Shown here: positions 58,632-64,000 of the stretch, one piece after another | How positions within the stretch are numbered: the first letter of the stretch is position 1 | How the letters are laid out: every line of letters starts with the position of its first letter | Origin: Oegoconia quadripuncta | Taxonomy: Eukaryota > Arthropoda > Insecta > Lepidoptera > Autostichidae | NCBI GenBank assembly: GCA_949316235.1 | Contig: OX438744.1 | Location: 29,074,778 to 29,138,777, forward strand | DNA length: 64,000 bases | Direction: 5' to 3' | Made by a program: the position numbers and the translations under genes | Notes under the pieces: model-generated | Database searches by the model: none | The model's input: the letters and a program-made list of their open reading frames with translations, nothing else | What the model was told of the DNA's origin: nothing

Positions 58632-59155
58632 GTCATCATCATGTCAGCCTACCACTGCTAAATAAAGGTCATAGATTTTCAGAGCGACCGGTTGGAAAGG
58701 ATCTGCATGTTAGCGATTTCGCGGAATCCTTGTAATCATCCCTCTTGTTGGTAGACGTCTTACACTGCGCCTGCCCGTGTGTGGTCTCCACTCTGGGACT
58801 GTAATGCCCCACCGGCCATCGAGCTACGCAACCTGCCCACTACCACTTCAAGTTCACCACACAACAATAACAACACACCACATTCACCATATTCTGTGGG
58901 AATGCAATAATTGGAGTCTGGAACGCAAACTCATGCTTGACAATCTAAATTCGGATATCAAGCGCTTTTGCCATACCTACTATTGGCACTTTTACCTACG
59001 GTAGCCTCCTGGCTACCGCACCATCAACGCTCACTGCGATCTGGCGCTGTCCGTGGTGTATTAAATTAGGGAGTCGAGCTTCACTTGACTCTCTCCCGCA
59101 TAGGGTTAGCCGCATCGGCTTTTTGCGTCACATTAGCTACACTCCCATTTGCTGG
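58632..59155 (+). mobile_element. LINE 3' region: RTE-like tail joined to a zinc-knuckle-type C-terminus
   Basis: CGTCATCATCATGTCAGCCT, TTTTCAGAGCGACCGGTTGG, GATCTGCATG, TACACTGCGCCTGCCCGTGT, GTGGTCTCCACTCTGGGAC is the RTE-like 3'UTR. Then a frame reads H-H-I-L-W-E-C-N-N-W and SLERKLMLDNLNSDIKRFCH, recalling the 'H.L..C......R..L...L' end of RNase H-bearing LINEs. The part GGAGTCGAGCTTCACTTGAC, TCTCTCCCGCATAGGG, AGCCGCATCGGCTTTTTGCG follows. No intact domain remains. Confidence 0.55.
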
Positions 59156-59157
59156 CG

Positions 59158-59475
59158 GGATGGGACTTTCTTTCTTTCCTACTTTTCACCCTTAAATTCT
59201 TTCTTTAATTAATCTGGGGTCCAAGGTAGCAATAGAGTCACGTACGGCACCGTCTACCTTCAGTACGCGCCGTGCAGAGTACTCCTATTGATCTTGGCTT
59301 ACAGGAGTTACAGTGAGAGGAGAGCGGAGATGGGATCTGCCACTTCAAGTTAACCGGCTATGTCGGTGACGTTCGCTCTTTTTCAGATTTCTTCATTCTT
59401 GACTCGTAGTGAAACGCCGAGCATCACTATCTCCATAGCTCGTTGCATGACCTTGAGATTTCTCATGAAGATTAG
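59158..59475 (+). repeat. repeat family D copy followed by RTE-like block
   Basis: TTTCTTTCCTACTTTTCACC, TAATCTGGGGTCCAAGGTAG, CAATAGAGTCACGTACGGCA and CCGTCTACCTTCAGTACGCG match 7330. From 59400, GTGAAACGCCGAGCATCACT, CATAGCTCGTTGCATGACCT, TGAGATTTCTCATGAAG matches 13670-13720. Confidence 0.6.
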
Positions 59476-59476
59476 C

Positions 59477-59785
59477 ACTTATGTTTCAAAGCACTGATGT
59501 ATTTTGGACGAGAAGACATTGCGCAATTTCCCTTACGCAATCCATCCGAGTTGGATGCTACTGTTCAATGGACGTCATAACTGAATATGACATTAATAAC
59601 CCAATACGTAATTGGTATCCAACTCGAACAAACAATTCACCCCCTACAGCTATTTACGTAACGTTACACAGTAGGCTGGACAGGCCATTTGTTCACAGTA
59701 GTTCTAATAAACAATTGAAATTTGGTAATGTTCTAGAAAATGTTAGCCTAAATAGTCTCTATTTATAGTGTAGTAAGAAAAGTAT
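59477..59785. other. unassigned DNA with an open frame
   Basis: A 95-aa plus-strand frame at 59481-59768 begins with ATG and continues to a stop. It has no domain I know and no splice context, so it is more likely decayed LINE sequence than a gene. Confidence 0.3.
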
Positions 59786-59787
59786 TT

Positions 59788-59915
59788 ACAATACAATACT
59801 CTTTATTGCGTAAAATAATTTACAATAATTTTTGATGATAACAATAGAACACAATTAGGCGGTCTTATCACTAAAAGCGATCTCTTCAAGACAACCCACA
59901 GCTTTGGGATACTAC
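59788..59915 (-). mobile_element. LINE 3' tail (family I), minus strand
   Basis: AATACAATACTCTTTATTGC, AATTTACAATAATTTTTGAT, GATAACAATAGAACACAATT, AGGCGGTCTTATCACTAAAA, GCGATCTCTTC. It is nearly the exact mirror of 63165-63275. Confidence 0.75.
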
Positions 59916-59967
59916 CAACTCAAGAAATAATTATAGATAGATAAGTATGCATAAATATAATAATAAA

Positions 59968-60040
59968 ATACATCGTCACTTTCCATGAGGTGAGATTGTA
60001 GTCAAACGCGAAACCAGTTTTTAATTAAAAAAAAAAACTT
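59968..60040 (+). mobile_element. family E LINE tail
   Basis: TACATCGTCACTTTCCATGA, GGTGAGATTGTAGTCAAACG, CGAAACCAGTTTTTAATTAA and an A run. Only the last 70 bp. Confidence 0.65.
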
Positions 60041-60121
60041 AATAATATAAATACTTAATATATAGTATAAAACACAATATCTAGAACCACTTACTAGTCA
60101 ACTAATGTTCACGAAGCGGGA

Positions 60122-60176
60122 GTTTTTTTTTTTTATGATTTGTCCACGTTTGACCACAATCTCACCTGATGTTAAC
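60122..60176 (-). mobile_element. family E LINE tail, minus strand
   Basis: T-run, ATGATTTGTCCACGTTTGAC, CACAATCTCACCTGATG. It faces the copy 80 bp upstream in opposite orientation. Confidence 0.6.
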
Positions 60177-60177
60177 C

Positions 60178-60938
60178 TGGATTTAACGAAAAGAAAAAAG
60201 TCACTGACCTAAGTAGTGGTTTTTGACTTGAAATTTAAAAATATTTATAGATTGACCTTACTTGAAAAATATTTACTTTTGGAACTGCCGCAAATCTACG
60301 GATATATACACGCATCTCCCGATTTCACTCGCACTTGATCGCTTTTTATGACATCGCACGGAAAACGGAGCATCATTTGTTTATTATCAATGTTCCAATG
60401 CAATGTATAAGACAATCTCGTTAATAAATTAACATGTCTCTAATTAATAACCCAACATATTCCCCAAGCAATCTATTTAACAAGCAATTAAGATCCACTT
60501 ACGCTAAAACCAGCCAATAGATTTTAATTGAAGATACGGGGTCAAGAACAAAAAAATTGGCTGCATTTCACATCTGTTACGTTGTGTGATAGATAGATAG
60601 GAAGATAGCTTAAGTGGATGGAATGGAATTGATATTGGCTAATCCAATTAGGTTGGCTATCTTCTACGTAGGTGGTCACGCAAGCATTGGGCGCGCCGTT
60701 TTAGTCCAGCAGTTGTAGTGCTAAAACTGTGAAAATAAAAAGTGATATAAATAAGACAAATATGCTGTTCTCAAACAATAACTTCTGAAGACTAGTACTA
60801 CACTGTGAAAATAAAAGCATATTTTACTTTTTCCTTCGCCAGGTCCTAGAAAGATATGACTTAAATTTTATTTTATACTTAGGCAAATATTTCGATTACG
60901 ATAATGACATTTCTCTAACCTATCCTAATTTACAATCT
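60178..60938. other. unassigned DNA
   Basis: AAGCATTGGGCGCGCCGTTT, TAGTCCAGCAGTTGTAGTGC near 60682 followed by GTGAAAATAAAAAGTGATAT has the look of a transcription-start neighbourhood (a GC spot then an A-rich leader), but there is no downstream frame to support it. GTGAAAATAAAA recurs at 60805. Confidence 0.3.
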
Positions 60939-60941
60939 AAT

Positions 60942-61096
60942 GGTGTCGATTCGGATACATACCAACTAAACTAAACTAAAACCAGTTTTGGAGTGGTGCC
61001 GTCACATCGTACTGTTCCAGCGAGAAAGAGACAGTACTATTTTAAAACTGGTTTTAGTTTAGTTTAATTTAGTTGGTGTACATCCGAATCGACGCC
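60942..61096. mobile_element. 155-bp foldback MITE, copy 2
   Basis: GGTGTCGATTCGGATACATA, CCAACTAAACTAAACTAAAA at the left; AACTGGTTTTAGTTTAGTTT, AATTTAGTTGGTGTACATCC, GAATCGACGCC at the right. The loop keeps CATCGTACTGTTCCAG, GAGAAAGAGACAGTACTA as in 23014-23158. The right arm has an extra AATTTAGTT repeat, explaining the ten additional bases. Confidence 0.82.
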
Positions 61097-61097
61097 A

Positions 61098-61893
61098 GTA
61101 ATTTGTTTCCTGGAAAAATAAAAACGAGATAGTACCAATTAAAAGACAACGTAAAAACTTTTTGTTCAATGTATTTTTTTAATTGTAGCCGAGTCGCAAA
61201 ATAAAGTAATACATGTTCGATTTAGTTCATTCTTTATAACTTAGAAAAATATTGTTATTTTGTACTTTTTCCTAAAATTTCGCTATGTATATAACACAGA
61301 ACATTCGTTGTAAACTCATTTAAAAAACAATCTACACGTAAAAAAAATATACTACACGATATGAACCCGGGCCAAGTGTAAATTGGCTATACGTTCTCCT
61401 GACAGCCACACATGTCATTTATCTCGCCCGTTAACGGTCTGCAGAACAAACTATCCTGGTGACCTGTTGCGGGGCTGGGAATTAATATCCGGTAGGAAAA
61501 GGAAGTCGATTGCGGCGCAAATAAAAAGGTTAAATGTAATAAAGGTTTTTCAATACGCTTGGTGGTTTTTTATGCAATTTCCAAGTAACGTTTGGTTAAT
61601 AATGAAGTTCTTCAAATTAATTGAGCAACTTCAAATTAAAAATATACAGATAATGAAATATCTTGTGAATGGTAGGAATACATTTTTGAGTTATCGATTC
61701 ATATCCGCCAAGGATCTGCTCGCGGCTAAATCATAATAAACGAACGCACTTCGTATGTCTGATTATCTAGCATCGGGTTCACAATACAAAAAATAAATAT
61801 ATATTATATTTGTATTTATTACTCTCCTTTTAGTTCACAAAAGTATTTACTGAGGTTTTAAGATTTTAAATTTTTAAGCTATATATTTATACT
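61098..61893. other. unassigned DNA
   Basis: A 117-aa plus-strand open frame at 61383-61736 starts at TTG, not ATG, and has no recognised domain. It could be chance. Confidence 0.3.
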
Positions 61894-61894
61894 A

Positions 61895-62362
61895 AACGTC
61901 ACGATCTTTATCCCAAAATGGGGTGGTCAGAGATATCCCAAACAACATTAAAGCTTAATGTTTGAAACAACGTCCACAGTTCACCTTATGAAATTAGTGT
62001 TTTAGCGCGTTCTGCGTTTGCAGCATTAGGTGAGCCAGCAAGCCCTTTCACTGCTACAATTATAATGTGCATTATTGTAAGATTTCTTCCTGTATAATAA
62101 TAATTATATTTATGGTTCTGTACAATGTATTATGGCACTGAATAAAAATGACTATGTCTAAATATACAGAAATGCACACGAGACAGGGAGTGAGCCTATC
62201 GGGTGAAACGTACAAAACTATAGTTATTTATAATTTCTTTTTTTTTAATAATTAAAAGAGAAATTCTTTTGGTGGGAAGTCCTCAGTCGCCTTTTACGAG
62301 ACCCACGGGAAGAGACGGTTGGTTCTCTTCTATTTGAGTGCCGAATCCACAAAGCACATGCG
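61895..62362 (+). repeat. repeat family H, copy split by ~165 bp insert
   Basis: CCCAAAATGGGGTGGTCAGA, GATATCCCAAACA and GTCCACAGTTCACCTT are followed by unrelated DNA (61995-62160, with GCAGCATTAGGTGAGCCAGC and an AATAAAAATGACTATG end). The family then resumes: AATATACAGAAATGCACACG, AGACAGGGAGTGAGCC, GTGGGAAGTCC and ACCCACGGGAAGAGACGG. The insert is therefore younger than H. Confidence 0.68.
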
Positions 62363-62472
62363 CTACTTTTATCCCATGAAAAACTTTTTTCACTATTGAC
62401 TTTAAACTATTTTATTTTCTGCTTCCATCTCTTTTGACCTCAATTCCTGAAAAACCTATTATGTCAGGAATC

Positions 62473-62733
62473 GAGGACACATACATACAGCGCCATCTAG
62501 TTCCACACTAAGCAACTAGGTTTGTATTATAGATACCAGATGGTTGATAAACTACAAAAATACATTTTTTTTTTGTAAATAAATACACATATAAATGAAC
62601 AACATCCATAACTCGGGAACACATATTATTATCTGTATTCATCATACAAACATATGCCACTAGCGGGATTCGAACCCGCGACCTTTTGGTATAGCAGCAG
62701 AGTTTCTAACCACTACACCAAACAGGTCGTCAA
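62473..62733 (-). mobile_element. SINE B, full length
   Basis: Read on minus: GACGACCTGTTTGGTGTAGT, GGTTAGAAACTCTGCTGCTA, TACCAAAAGGTCGCGGGTTC, GAATCCCGCTAGTGGCATAT, TATCAACCATCTGGTATCTA, ACTAGATGGCGCTGTATGTA. The promoter boxes are intact. Confidence 0.92.
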
Positions 62734-62734
62734 A

Positions 62735-63150
62735 AGTTTCTAAAAGCTTCTTTTCTCAAGACTTCTTTCTATAGTTCATATAAAATATTAATTTATCACT
62801 CGACTTCTGTACTACAATAAGCTTTTACATAATAAGCGAATTGAGATGGATAGCTTAGTAGGTACTAACGGTGTGCTAACAGTAATGGATACTGTTTTAT
62901 TTTCACCCGACTATAGCGATCCAAAAAGGGTAATGATTTTAACAGTCTATTTTCTCGAATGTTAGTAAAATACAAAAAGAATATTAAAAAAAATATATAA
63001 GTATTAAAACGTTTACTTTCATGATGATATAGGGTGTTCTGTAAACTTATGAACAACTTTTTTTTTCGTTTTTAGGATTCAGTACTTCAAAGGGAAAAGA
63101 AACCCTTATAGAATAGGACATATCCGTCTGTCTGTTAAGATAATTTCTCT
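62735..63150. other. unassigned DNA
   Basis: No repeat of the window recurs here and the only frame (63 aa on minus) is AT-driven. Confidence 0.3.
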
Positions 63151-63154
63151 CACG

Positions 63155-63280
63155 TAAGTAGGAAGGTAGAGATTGCTTTTAGTGATAAGACCGCCTAATT
63201 GTGTTCTATTGTTATCATCAAAAATTATTGTAAATTATGTTGTGCAATAAAGAGTATTTGTATTGTATTGCATTGTATTG
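63155..63280 (+). mobile_element. LINE 3' tail (family I)
   Basis: GGTAGAGATTGCTTTTAGTG, ATAAGACCGCCTAATTGTGT, TCTATTGTTATCATCAAAAA, TTATTGTAAATTATGTTGTG, CAATAAAGAGTATTTGTATT then (GTATT)n. It is the mirror of 59788-59915 over about 105 bp with few changes. Confidence 0.75.
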
Positions 63281-63281
63281 T

Positions 63282-64000
63282 ACACAAAGTTTGTTAAAAA
63301 TTATAATACGACACGTGCCCCATATCAGGGCAAGGAAATGGTCCAGACATAGCATATGCTGTGGGGTAGAAACCCGCAGGTTGTTCGTTCTGCCAGAACC
63401 ATGTGAGCTATAGTCATATGTAAAATTGCTTAATTTCACAAAGACAATCTGCACTTCCCGTAAGCTAGAATCATGAAATTTGACAAGATAATCACAGCTC
63501 ACACATATTAATTTACAAACACATTTAAGACTCCATTTGCACCATGTGACCAACCATCAGGTTCTAGCAGAATACCAGTGTTTTGCCCGCCTTGAGCAAA
63601 TCCATACACTGAGCTGTAGCCTTGTTGTATACTGCGGCACACACATAATATTTGTTGTTTCTGTACTTGTGTTTTATTGTTTTAGTTGGATTTTTCATAT
63701 GTAAAATTTGTTATGTTATGTTTGTTATGTGTGTACATGCATAGATGCAAATAAATACTTATTTATCTATCTATATTATGTGACATTAAAAGCGATATTT
63801 TTTATCGATTACAAACTTTCATTATTTAGTGCGTGTATGTACTCTGTACAACATGACAGCTCTTCCGTAGTCCGGACAGTATGCGCGTCACAACTGTCAG
63901 GACGGTTTGCCGTTGGCGAAATTGTATTGCAGAGCCCAATATTGCATTCCATAAATATAATTTATAATAGGTAGGTACTACATGTGCATCGTTTTAATCT
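63282..64000. other. unassigned DNA to window end
   Basis: The 111-aa minus frame at 63218-63553 overlaps the LINE tail and is not supported. AAATAAATACTTATTTATCT near 63750 is AT-rich tail-like. Nothing else is recognised. Confidence 0.3.

Noticed and set aside
61383..61736. 117-aa open frame on the plus strand
   Set aside because: It uses a non-ATG start in AT-rich DNA and shows no recognisable motif or splice context.

Overview
The window looks like non-coding nuclear DNA from a moth or butterfly (Lepidoptera). It is AT-rich and saturated with dispersed repeats of lepidopteran style: tRNA-headed SINEs, short 3' tails of non-LTR retrotransposons (jockey/CR1-like and RTE-like), a mariner remnant and many small terminal-inverted-repeat (TIR) elements (MITEs). 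No complete protein-coding gene is visible. Nearly all open frames are short, lack similarity to known proteins, or lie inside repeats. The stretch is best read as one or more long introns, or intergenic DNA. A few short segments bounded by splice-like signals (665-728, 23412-23451, 46781-46860, 48745-48788) are the only hints of exons, and all are weak. Family letters (A, B, C, ...) are labels used only here.

Layout. 0-9.7 kb: a candidate first exon with an ATG, then LINE tails, one SINE C and scattered unnamed repeats. 10-16 kb: jockey-like LINE tails with SINE A and SINE B copies. 17-22 kb: a CA microsatellite, inverted LINE tails, a SINE C, CR1-like tails and a 390-bp long-TIR element. 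23-28 kb: a very dense nest of MITEs and SINEs, with a double palindrome at 25.5 kb, an hAT-type MITE at 26.5 kb and a CAGGGTG-tipped MITE split by a SINE at 27.4-28.0 kb. 28-35 kb: mostly unassigned sequence plus LINE tails. 35.6-41.5 kb: a mariner-type MITE, a textbook hAT MITE with perfect 8-bp target duplication, and a 77-bp tandem repeat. 43-49 kb: more MITEs, a 120-bp tandem repeat open on both strands, and a near-perfect ~580-bp foldback. 50-59 kb: SINE C copies, a mariner transposase 3' half, two non-LTR reverse-transcriptase fragments and clustered SINEs. 59-64 kb: LINE tails, a second copy of the 150-bp foldback MITE and a final SINE B.

Functionally, the parts show parasitic layering rather than a pathway. 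Autonomous elements (mariner, CR1/jockey/RTE LINEs) survive only as fragments, while their likely non-autonomous partners (MITEs, SINEs) dominate. Several nested insertions give a relative age order. The most distinctive structures are the 120-bp array beside the giant hairpin, the mariner remnant with its matching MITE, and a diverged pair of exon-like segments 25 kb apart.
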